This document shows, piece after piece, positions 26,825-34,773 of a DNA stretch of 64,000 nucleotides. The notes beneath the pieces were generated by a model that did no database searches, was not told the DNA's origin, and worked only from the letters and a program-made list of their open reading frames with translations. Where the stretch lies: positions 1,240,001-1,304,000 of the forward strand of contig OY729432.1 of assembly GCA_963422385.1 (NCBI GenBank), read 5' to 3'. This DNA is from JAJDTQ01 sp963422385 (GTDB lineage Bacteria > Desulfobacterota > Binatia > UBA9968 > JAJDTQ01). Both the position numbers and the translations under genes were made by a program. Numbering within the stretch: position 1 is the first letter of the stretch; the number at the start of each line of letters is the position of its first letter.

Positions 26825-28012
26825 ATGAAAATTAGAAACACGATCTACCTTGATCATCAGGCGACGACCCCGGTCGATCCGCGTGTTTTGGCCGAAATGA
26901 CGCCCTATTTCAGCGACTCGTTCGGTAATCCGCACTCGTCGGATCATTGCCTCGGGTGGGAATCTTCACGCGCCGTCGAGGTCGCCGCCGCGCGAGTCGC
27001 ACACCTGATCGGCGCGGACGCAAACGAAATCACCTTCACGTCCGGCGCAACCGAGTCGAACAATTTTGCCCTGCTCGGCCTCGGACACTACGCGGCGTGC
27101 GGCAAGCGCCGCCGAATTCTGCTGAGCGCCATCGAGCATAAATGCGTGTTGGCGGTGGGAAGAGTCCTGGACGAGCGCTACGGGTTCGTCGTCGAGTCGA
27201 TCCCCGTCGATTGCGAAGGTTTCGTGAAGCTGTCGGCTCTCGAAGCAAAGCTAGACGAAAGTGTTCTTGCCGTGTCGGTCATGGCAGTGAACAACGAGAT
27301 CGGAACCATACAGGACATCGAGAGAATCTCGCAGCTCGTAAGAGACTGCGGCGCCCTATTCCATTGCGATGCGGCGCAAGCGCCTGTTGCAATGAACGTC
27401 GAAGGAATTGGAAGGCATGCTGATGTCCTCAGTCTCTCGTCGCACAAGATGTACGGGCCGAAAGGGATCGGCGTCGTCTATATCGCGCGCGGGTTGCAAG
27501 ACAGGTTCGAACCCCTGATCTACGGCGGCGGCCAACAGAACGGTTTACGCTCAGGCACCGTGCCCGTTCCGCTCTGCGTTGGCATGGGGGCTGCAGCAGG
27601 TTTACTGGTTGGCGACACCGCCGAGGAAAGGCGCGCGAACCTGAGCCGTCGGCGCGACATGTTCGTCGAAAAACTGAAGGGCCTGACGTGGCCGGTGGCT
27701 GTAAATGGCCCTGGAAATCGCGACCGGCATCCGGGCAACGCGAATGTGCGATTCGCGGGTTTTGCCGCGCATGACACCTTGAACACGCTTCAACCGCGAC
27801 TCGCAGCCTCAACGGGTTCTGCTTGCACCTCCGGTATCCCGGAGCCTTCACACGTCTTAAGGGCAATTGGTCTAAACACTGACGATGCCGAGTCTTCTAT
27901 CCGTTTCAGCCTCGGCTTCAGTACAAGTGATGAAGACGTTGAAGAGGCTGTGGGCCTGATTGACGAGACGTTGGCGAAATTGTCGAAGACCAAGCCGGTG
28001 TGCTCAGCCTGA
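26825..28012 (+). CDS. sspA: SspA/IscS-type cysteine desulfurase for DNA phosphorothioation
   Basis: 395 residues, fold-type I PLP enzyme. Opening NTIYLDHQATTPVDPRV, PLP lysine K208 in SLSSHKMYGPKG, and catalytic Cys334 in STGSACTSG are all intact. It transfers sulfur from cysteine as a persulfide to the SspD-type protein. It is divergent from sspBCD across 154 bases, as expected for an ssp locus. A housekeeping IscS would lie with iscU/iscR, which are absent here, so the phosphorothioation role is preferred. Confidence 0.85.
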   Translation: MKIRNTIYLDHQATTPVDPRVLAEMTPYFSDSFGNPHSSDHCLGWESSRAVEVAAARVAHLIGADANEITFTSGATESNNFALLGLGHYAACGKRRRILLSAIEHKCVLAVGRVLDERYGFVVESIPVDCEGFVKLSALEAKLDESVLAVSVMAVNNEIGTIQDIERISQLVRDCGALFHCDAAQAPVAMNVEGIGRHADVLSLSSHKMYGPKGIGVVYIARGLQDRFEPLIYGGGQQNGLRSGTVPVPLCVGMGAAAGLLVGDTAEERRANLSRRRDMFVEKLKGLTWPVAVNGPGNRDRHPGNANVRFAGFAAHDTLNTLQPRLAASTGSACTSGIPEPSHVLRAIGLNTDDAESSIRFSLGFSTSDEDVEEAVGLIDETLAKLSKTKPVCSA

Positions 28013-28276
28013 CTTGACTATTGAAATGCCTCGAACGGATGCAGCCCACCGGGCCGGCTCGGACGGCTGCCCAAGGCATGTTCGTTGCATGGCTAGGAAG
28101 GGCGGCACCGCATCCGTCCTGGATTGCCACGCCACGTGCCACAGCGTCTCGCCGATTTTCGGTGCCGAACCCGGATAGTGATGGGCCTGCATCAGGCGTC
28201 GATAACGCCCTTCCTCCCAGCCGCCACCGGCTCGACCACCACCTCGCGCAAATTCAAAGGAGTCCCCTCGCTCCAT
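28004..28276 (-). pseudogene. DUF4338-type protein remnant
   Basis: The frame reads GRYRRLMQAHHYPGSAPKIG then ETLWHVAWQSRTDAVPPFLAMQ... and RTCLGQPSEPARWAASVRG. YH-Y-G-..PKIGETLWYVA is typical of the DUF4338 family found beside transposons and in the Druantia protein DruA. The middle (normally W..LLSFSAAALK..RD.WIGW) is missing and the rest of the domain is gone. It overlaps the end of sspA by nine bases and marks the right side of the island. Confidence 0.5.
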
Positions 28277-28344
28277 CCTGTAATCTCCGCCTTTCTACTC
28301 CTTTCCTCCCCGAAAGTTCATACCTGACCCTAACTCCGTGTCCT

Positions 28345-28518
28345 CTAACTCTTTTTGGAAGGGACAAATCCTACATTGGTCGTAAGGGGTAAAACCTGAA
28401 CCCTGTTCAAGTAAGATAGAGCCAAATCGTTGGTCACGACGACCGCCGGCCTCTGTTTACGGATTTCTCCGCCAACAGACGGCCCGAACCTTACCCACCA
28501 GGCTTCACCCCGCTTCAT
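28345..28518 (-). pseudogene. MazF/PemK-type toxin, truncated
   Basis: MKRGEAWWVRFGPSVGGEIR, then KQRPAVVVTNDLALSYLNRV and QVLPLTTNVGF are the first half of a MazF/PemK ribonuclease (conserved R in KQRPAVVV). A stop after 57 residues removes the second half, where about 110 are usual. GAGGACATCAGGG precedes the ATG, and the start overlaps the antitoxin gene by 14 bases. The toxin is very likely inactive. Confidence 0.7.
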
Positions 28519-28735
28519 CCCTGATGTCCTCGGCCGTCCCCTCCATCCACTCCGTCGCCTCGGCTTCTCGTTGGGTATCTGCCGCCATCCGACGGTAACC
28601 CTCCTGAATATCGCCATATATGACGTAAGGCCTGACCAGGGACTCGATGAATCGACTGATCTTGCGTCTGCCTACGACCTGATAGAGACCTGCGTACACA
28701 CTTTCATCCAGGGTGATTGTCAGCTTCTTTTGCAT
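28505..28735 (-). CDS. MazE-like/RHH antitoxin
   Basis: 76 residues from the ATG at 28735, which has AGGAGTCGCC upstream. MQKKLTITLDESVYAGLYQV then VGRRKISRFIESLVRP is a ribbon-helix-helix DNA-binding segment, followed by an acidic tail (ATEWMEGTAEDIRDEAG) that would neutralise the toxin. The gene overlaps the truncated toxin start. It is intact although its toxin is not, so it may now act only as a repressor. Confidence 0.8.
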   Translation of the reverse strand: MQKKLTITLDESVYAGLYQVVGRRKISRFIESLVRPYVIYGDIQEGYRRMAADTQREAEATEWMEGTAEDIRDEAG

Positions 28736-28741
28736 GGCGAC

Positions 28742-28783
28742 TCCTAATACGTATATTACGCGAATAGTACACGTATGTACCGT
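28742..28783 (-). promoter_or_regulatory. antitoxin promoter/operator with repeated ATACGT sites
   Basis: Upstream of the antitoxin the reverse strand reads ACATACGTGTAC and AATATACGTATTA separated by about ten bases. Both centre on ATACGT and are near-palindromes, as expected for ribbon-helix-helix autoregulation. The AT-rich TAATAT between the blocks could be a -10 element. Confidence 0.4.
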
Positions 28784-28825
28784 CATGACCGAAGAGACGC
28801 AATACGGCCGGCCTCTGTCACTGAA

Positions 28826-29719
28826 CTAACCGCGCGACTGGAAGAGAAAGAAGACGCCGGCCACCACCAGGACGGCAGCCAGACCGTCCTTGACGGTTAC
28901 GGTCTCGTCTTCTCTCAGGATCAACCGCGCCAGCGAGAAAGTGATCAGCGGTTGAACGTTCCAGATGGGGGCGACGATGATGGCCGGGGCGTAGCTCACC
29001 GCGAGATAGGTCAGGATCGAGCCCACGCCCTGAAAGAATCCCGACAGGAGGAGAAAGAAGTAGCTGTCCCCGGAGATCCGGATGCCTTCCCGCCAGTCGA
29101 TGCGCAGGACCCTGCCGAACAGCATGACGAGCGTGAGTCCCGTGACGTGGGTCACCAGCGATCCCGGAACGGGCGTGCCGCCGGCAAGGATCGCCACCTT
29201 CTTGAGGATTGGCCCGAAGCCGAAGAACACGATGGACAGGAGCGGGTTGAGGAACGCCTTGTAGCTCACGGGCCGTCCGGTGACCTTATCGTCGGGGGTC
29301 TTGCGGGTAATGAGCAGCAGCCCGGTCACGATCAGGACGACGCCGATGACGATGAGCGGGGTCGCGGTCTCCCCCAACAGGATGATGGCATAGACGGCGG
29401 TCAGCAGCGGCGCGGAGTTGGCGATGGACTGGGCCTTGGAGGCGCCGAGCTCGTCGATGCCCTTGAGCACGAAGGTGCGGCCGAGGAAACTTCCCACCAG
29501 ACCCACGGAAACGAAGCCCCCGGCCGCGGTCCAGGGCATGCGGAGATGTACATCGCTGAACGGAAGAACCATGATCAGCACAAGGATGAGCACCGAGCCC
29601 ACCTGTTGCAGCAGCACCGCGGCGCTGACGTTGGAGTGCCTGAGGCCGCGCTTGACCAGGACTGGAGAGGTTCCCCAGAATAGCGCGGCCGCCAGCGCGT
29701 AGGCGACGCCGGTGTCCAT
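28826..29719 (-). CDS. EamA/DMT family transporter
   Basis: 297 residues, about ten hydrophobic helices in two EamA repeats (first repeat starts AYALAAALFWGTSPVLVKRG; LGETATPLIVIGVVLIVTGL closes it; second begins KAFLNPLLSIVFFGFGPIL). Substrate cannot be told; the family exports or imports small metabolites. Start chosen at 29719 where the hydrophobic sequence begins; the frame stays open upstream but that part antisenses an ATPase remnant. The ribosome site is weak. Confidence 0.85.
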   Translation of the reverse strand: MDTGVAYALAAALFWGTSPVLVKRGLRHSNVSAAVLLQQVGSVLILVLIMVLPFSDVHLRMPWTAAGGFVSVGLVGSFLGRTFVLKGIDELGASKAQSIANSAPLLTAVYAIILLGETATPLIVIGVVLIVTGLLLITRKTPDDKVTGRPVSYKAFLNPLLSIVFFGFGPILKKVAILAGGTPVPGSLVTHVTGLTLVMLFGRVLRIDWREGIRISGDSYFFLLLSGFFQGVGSILTYLAVSYAPAIIVAPIWNVQPLITFSLARLILREDETVTVKDGLAAVLVVAGVFFLFQSRG

Positions 29720-29721
29720 CC

Positions 29722-30318
29722 CTAGGGGATAGCACCGCCCGGAGCGGGCCGGAAGTAACGCGAGGCACCCCGACCCTTTTTGTTGTCGGTGACCTGTGAA
29801 GACATGTAGGGCGGGTTTCTGACCCGCCCGCGCTCGGGCGCCGCCTCGGCCAGGTAGAACGGCGGAAGACCGCCGAACCGGAATCGGTGATCGAGTCCGC
29901 GGGCTCCGAACTCCTGCTCGTCCTGCCTCAACATCGGCGTCAACCACGGATCCCGCTTGCGGTCGGTGAGGGTGTCGCGGAATCTTCGAGACGCCCCCAG
30001 GGACGATGAGCCCGTGGCGATGACCTTCGCTTTCGGGTGGTAGTCTGCGGCGATCTTCAAGACCTCCGACGGATTGGGCAGGCGATGGACCTCGTTCAAC
30101 ACCACCCTCTTGGGCCCCAGGTCCTGGAAAAAGCCTTCGGGATCGGCCAGTCTGCGGCGCGTGCTCGGCAACTCGCAATCGAGATACTCGACATCCGGCA
30201 GGGATTGGCAGAGAACCGTCTTGCCCGCTCTGCGGACACCCGCGAGCCAGACCACGGACTTCGTTATCCAAAGGTCCTCAATGGCTTTTATCCAATGACT
30301 TCGTTGAACCATATGCAA
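29722..30318 (-). pseudogene. AAA_14/DUF4143-type ATPase, truncated
   Basis: The frame begins near 30318 (TTG) and reads WLAGVRRAGKTVLCQSLPDV (Walker A), then KRVVLNEVHRLPNPSEVLKI (Walker B with Asn in place of the usual Asp) and VIATGSSSLGASRRFRDTLT. It keeps the ATPase half up to GGLPPFYLAEAAPE and then enters unrelated sequence, so the C-terminal DUF4143 half is missing. Such ATPases are frequent in mobile or toxin-like contexts. Best read as a decayed gene. Confidence 0.6.
29811..29829. repeat. inverted repeat GGCGGGT-TTCTG-ACCCGCC
   Basis: A perfect seven-base stem with a five-base loop at the point where the ATPase remnant loses similarity. It resembles small extragenic palindromes and may have been the breakpoint of the truncation. 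Confidence 0.5.
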
Positions 30319-30500
30319 AATATGATTGCGTTTAGTGCTACTACATGAAGTTTATTGGCGTTTGGTACACGAGTCGCATCACCTCCGACCGACCAGGCGC
30401 CCGTCCGAGTAGTCGAATCGGCTTGAAACCCTCCTCCGACATGTCATGGTTAAGGGATCGGGATTCGATGCAGCACGGTTCCTTGCGAAAGGAGACGGTA

Positions 30501-31145
<645 letters not shown>

Positions 31146-31197
31146 ATCCGGGGCCTCCGCCACCGGACAGCCAAGGCTGTTATGCCCGCGTTGCCGG

Positions 31198-32121
31198 GTG
31201 GGGGCAATGGGTGCTAATGTCCTGTCCCCTATGCTCTACGACTATGTCGCCTTTCCCGACCGCCCGCCGTTACATTGGCCCCACGGCGCGCGGGTGGCGC
31301 TGATCTTCACCATCAACATCGAATACTGGGAGATGACCCGCGACGGCGCGGAGCCCCTCTACCCCGGCGGTCCGGCGACGATTCCGCACGTGCTCCCGGG
31401 CAACGTCCCCGATTACGCCAACTGGACCTGGCGCGAGTACGGGCAGCGCGTCGGAGTCTGGCGCATCATCGACGTGTTCGACAAGGCCGGCGTGCCCGCC
31501 ACCTGCACCATGAACGCGCTCACCGGCATCGAGCGACGCCGCATCATCGACGCCGCCAACGAGCGCGGCTGGGAGATCCTGGCCCACAACTACGCCCAGA
31601 ACGACGTGCTGACCTACTACGCGCACCAGCCCGACAAGGAGCGCGAGGTCATCCGCCGCACCCTGGACGCCTACGCCGAGGCGGTGGGACGGCCGGCCCG
31701 GGGCTGGCTGTCGTCGTCGCTCAGGAGCACCCACGAGACCCCACACATCCTGAAGGAGCTGGGGCTGCTGTTCCAGGCGGACTATCTGAACGACGATCAG
31801 CCCTACCTGCTCGACACCCGCCACGGGCCGCTGGTGTGCATCCCCTACTCCAACGACGTCAACGACTTCGCGGTCTTCTCCCGCGGCGGCCGCACCACCT
31901 CCCAGGCGATGGAGCTGTTCAAGGAGCAGTTCGACCAGCTCTATCTGGAAGGAGCCACGAGCGGCCGCATCATGAACGTGGGCATGCACCCCCACGTCAT
32001 GGGGCAGGCCTACGCCATCCGCGCCCTGCGCGACTTCGTTGACTACGTCAAAACCTTCGACGGGGTATGGTATCCCAAGCGCGAGGAGATGGCCGAGTGG
32101 TACCTGGAGAGCAGGGCATAG
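31198..32121 (+). CDS. polysaccharide deacetylase family hydrolase, PuuE/allantoinase-like
   Basis: 307 residues if GTG 31198 is used; ATG 31207 or 31231 are possible and give a start (MLYDYVAFPDRPP) closer to relatives. RVALIFTINIEYWEM begins the NodB-type barrel, WEILAHNYAQNDVL carries the conserved His region, and GRIMNVGMHPHVMGQ the later HPH motif. PuuE-like members hydrolyse amides such as allantoin rather than chitin. First gene of a forward run with a nitrilase and a flavoprotein, consistent with a nitrogenous-compound degradation pathway. Confidence 0.8.
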   Translation: MGAMGANVLSPMLYDYVAFPDRPPLHWPHGARVALIFTINIEYWEMTRDGAEPLYPGGPATIPHVLPGNVPDYANWTWREYGQRVGVWRIIDVFDKAGVPATCTMNALTGIERRRIIDAANERGWEILAHNYAQNDVLTYYAHQPDKEREVIRRTLDAYAEAVGRPARGWLSSSLRSTHETPHILKELGLLFQADYLNDDQPYLLDTRHGPLVCIPYSNDVNDFAVFSRGGRTTSQAMELFKEQFDQLYLEGATSGRIMNVGMHPHVMGQAYAIRALRDFVDYVKTFDGVWYPKREEMAEWYLESRA

Positions 32122-32130
32122 GGAGGTGTC

Positions 32131-32982
32131 ATGAAACCGTATCGTGTGGCTTTGATTCAGCAGCAGACCCGGGTGATCGTGGAGCCGAAGGAGCGTAACG
32201 CGATCATCGACGAAAATCTCGACCGCATCTTCGAGCTGCTGGACTGGACCGCCATGCGTCTGGGCGACGTGAAGCTCGCGGTGTTCTCGGAGTACGGGAT
32301 TATCGGGCAGTACCGGCCGCGGTCGGTGGACGAGTGGCTGGCCCTGGCCGAGACCATTCCCGGCGACGTCTACACCGAGTATACCGAGCGTTACGGCGAG
32401 GACTCCATGTTCCCGGTGGCCGACACCGACATCGGCCGGCTGGCGTGTCTGACCTGCACCGACGTCGTGTTCCCGGAGATGGCCCGCTGCCTGGCGCTGC
32501 GCGGTGCCGAGGTGCTGGTCCACCCCACCGCGGAGCCCTACGCGCCGGAAGGAGAGGCATGGGACGTGCTGCGGCGGGCCCGGGCGTATGAGAATCTCTG
32601 CTATTTTCTCTCGGTCAATGCCGGGGCTTTCGTCGGTTCCAACCGGCCTACCGGAGGCTATCGCGGCATGACGCAGCTCATCGACTACATGGGGCACGTG
32701 CAGTCCGCGGCGTCCGCTCCCGGAGAGGCGGTGGTCACCGGCACCGTGGACCTCGACAACCTGCGCTGGGAACGGACGCGCATGGCCGACTCGGGCCACG
32801 TATGGAACTTCCTCGTGGAGCTGCGCAGCGATCTCTACGCCCCGGTGTACGCCAAGGCCAGGCGCTGGCCCAACGACGGCTGGAGCGACCGAAACCTGCA
32901 AGACACCGTAGAGACCCGCGCCGAGGCCCGCAAGATCATCGAGCGGCTGGTGCGGGAAGGGCGGCTGGTGAAACCGGAATGA
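32131..32982 (+). CDS. carbon-nitrogen hydrolase (nitrilase superfamily)
   Basis: 283 residues. Candidate catalytic Glu in LAVFSEYGI and nucleophile Cys in RLACLTCTDVVFPEMAR; the usual middle Lys is not obvious by eye. Nine bases separate it from the deacetylase, with GGGAGGTGTC before the ATG, and its stop overlaps the next start by four bases (ATGA), so the genes are one transcript. It probably cleaves an amide or nitrile produced in the same pathway. Confidence 0.8.
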   Translation: MKPYRVALIQQQTRVIVEPKERNAIIDENLDRIFELLDWTAMRLGDVKLAVFSEYGIIGQYRPRSVDEWLALAETIPGDVYTEYTERYGEDSMFPVADTDIGRLACLTCTDVVFPEMARCLALRGAEVLVHPTAEPYAPEGEAWDVLRRARAYENLCYFLSVNAGAFVGSNRPTGGYRGMTQLIDYMGHVQSAASAPGEAVVTGTVDLDNLRWERTRMADSGHVWNFLVELRSDLYAPVYAKARRWPNDGWSDRNLQDTVETRAEARKIIERLVREGRLVKPE

Positions 32983-34439
32983 GCCGTTCGGCGGTGTCAT
33001 CGCGCGAGACCGACGTGGCCGTGGTGGGTTACGGTGGGGCGGGCGCCGCGGCGGCCATCACCGCCGCCGACCACGGAGCCAAGGTCCTGATCGTCGAGAA
33101 AGCGGCCTCGGGCGGCGGCAACACGCGGCTGTCCGCCGGCTCGGTGCGCACCTTCGGCGCCCTCGATCGGGCCGTGGAGCACATCACCTTCCTGTGCGGC
33201 GGCGCCACCGATCCCGGGGTCATCGAAGCACTGGTGCGCGAGAGCCACGACAACGAACCGTGGCTCCGCTCCCTCGGGGGCGAGGTGGTCGTCGACCCGC
33301 TCCAGGCTGCGCCCCCCAGCTATCCCGTCTATCCCGCCGGCGCCGCCTCGCCGAAGCAGCCCGGAGCGGACGGCGTCGGGCCGCGGCTCAGGGTCAAGGG
33401 CGAGACCACCGCCAAGGGCAGCGACCTGTGGGAGCTGCTGGCCCGTAACGTCGAGGAACGCTGCATCCCGGTGCTGTTCGAGAGCCCCGCTCTCCGGCTG
33501 CTCCGGAACAGCGACGGCGCGGTCGACGGACTCGTGGCGCGCCGCGACGGGGAAGAAATCTCTATCCAGGCACGGAAGGCGGTGGTCCTCACCTGCGGCG
33601 GCTACGAACGAGACCCCGACATGCAACTCCAGTTCCTGGGACAACGGTACTGGTCCCTGGGGGCGTCCGGTCACACCGGGGACGGCATCCGCCTGGCCGC
33701 GGACGTGGGCGCGTCCCTGTGGCACATGAATGCCGTGGCCGCGGGCTTCGGCTACCGGGTGGACGGGTTCGACGGCGCCGTCATCCACGCCATGCCGGGT
33801 CCGGGATTCATCTACTTGGACCGGAACGCCCGCCGTTTCGTGGACGAGACGGCCATGGACGCCCACGCCGTGGGCTCGCTGGTGACGGAGCTGGACCTGG
33901 AAACCATGGAACGGCCTCGGGTGCCCTCCTTCGTGGTCTTCGACGAGGCCACCCGCACGGCCGGGCCGGTGGCCAGCACCGGTCGCGGCGCGGCGGCCGA
34001 ACGGTACCGGTGGAGTGATGACAACGCGACGGAGATAGCCAAGGGCTGGATCAAGACGGGATCCACCCCGGGGGAGTTGGCCGCCGCGCTCGGGCTGGAC
34101 CCGACGGCGCTGGAACGGACCATCGAGGCGTACAACAAGGCCTGCGCCGACGGGAATGATGCGAATTTCGGTCGATCCGTCGCGACCCTGAAGCCCCTGG
34201 AGCACGGCCCGTTCTACGGCGCCGCGCTGTGGCCGAGCCTGTTCAACACCCAGGGCGGCCCCCGGCGGAACGACAGAGCGCGGGTGCTGGACGCCTGGGG
34301 CCATCCCATCAAGGGGCTTTACAGCGCCGGCGAGCTGGGCTCCATGTGGTCCCGGAACTACCCGGGAGCGAGCAACCTGACGGAGGCACTGGCGTTCGGC
34401 CGCATCGCGGGCCGCAATGCCGCCGCCGAAAGCCGATGA
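32979..34439 (+). CDS. FAD-binding dehydrogenase, fumarate reductase/3-ketosteroid dehydrogenase type
   Basis: 486 residues. VVGYGGAGAAAAITAADHGA (residues 12-31) is the Rossmann FAD site, followed by VLIVEKAASGGGNTRLSAGS. Late motifs GLYSAGELGS and NYPGASNLTEALAFGRIAG bind FAD at the C-terminus. The family oxidises or reduces C-C double bonds in steroids and organic acids. Start at 32979 overlaps the nitrilase stop, showing coupling. Confidence 0.87.
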   Translation: MSRSAVSSRETDVAVVGYGGAGAAAAITAADHGAKVLIVEKAASGGGNTRLSAGSVRTFGALDRAVEHITFLCGGATDPGVIEALVRESHDNEPWLRSLGGEVVVDPLQAAPPSYPVYPAGAASPKQPGADGVGPRLRVKGETTAKGSDLWELLARNVEERCIPVLFESPALRLLRNSDGAVDGLVARRDGEEISIQARKAVVLTCGGYERDPDMQLQFLGQRYWSLGASGHTGDGIRLAADVGASLWHMNAVAAGFGYRVDGFDGAVIHAMPGPGFIYLDRNARRFVDETAMDAHAVGSLVTELDLETMERPRVPSFVVFDEATRTAGPVASTGRGAAAERYRWSDDNATEIAKGWIKTGSTPGELAAALGLDPTALERTIEAYNKACADGNDANFGRSVATLKPLEHGPFYGAALWPSLFNTQGGPRRNDRARVLDAWGHPIKGLYSAGELGSMWSRNYPGASNLTEALAFGRIAGRNAAAESR

Positions 34440-34521
34440 TCCGGTTCGGGGGCACAGAGGAACGCAGCGAGAGGCAGGGTATGGCGATTTACCGCCGGAG
34501 CATGGACCTTGGTCATGTTCT

Positions 34522-34690
34522 TCAAGCATTTCGCATCCTGATCGGGAATGCGGTGACGAGCCGGAGCACGTCATCCCCGTTGTCAATGATCCAGATGGTT
34601 CTCACGCGCGGGTTGCGGCCATCGGGTGTCTCCATAACGCCATCGACGCTATAACGCACACCATAATCGGATGCTGCGACGCTGACCTTC
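34522..34690 (-). pseudogene. DUF6883-like C-terminal fragment
   Basis: Reverse-strand frame reads VSVAASDYGVRYSVDGVMET, PDGRNPRVRTIWIIDNGDDV and LRLVTAFPI before the stop at 34522. The RVRTxWIIxxG...RLVTAFP ending resembles DUF6883 proteins. Its N-terminal half is replaced by a palindromic repeat at 34692-34731, so this is debris. Confidence 0.5.
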
Positions 34691-34691
34691 A

Positions 34692-34731
34692 CCCCTGCCC
34701 CTCTCCCAGAGGGAGAGAGTTGGGGAGGGCT
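34692..34731. repeat. CCCCTCTCCC...GGGAGAG palindromic extragenic element
   Basis: CCCCTGCCCCTCTCCCAGAG followed by GGAGAGAGTTGGGGAGGG is a pyrimidine/purine mirror-like palindrome typical of small repetitive extragenic elements. It interrupts the DUF6883-like remnant. Confidence 0.5.
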
Positions 34732-34773
34732 ACAACTGGCTTCCCGCCTGATCGAACCGGGAAAGGAGTCCCT

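Noticed and set aside
21483..28012. Dnd (DndABCDE) rather than Ssp phosphorothioation
   Set aside because: No DndB or recognisable DndE; the DndD-like ATPase is on the facing operon, and DUF4007 is the SspB hallmark.
31270..33000. A 576-residue reverse frame
   Set aside because: Opposite the deacetylase and nitrilase genes, which have clear catalytic motifs; composition is that of an antisense frame.
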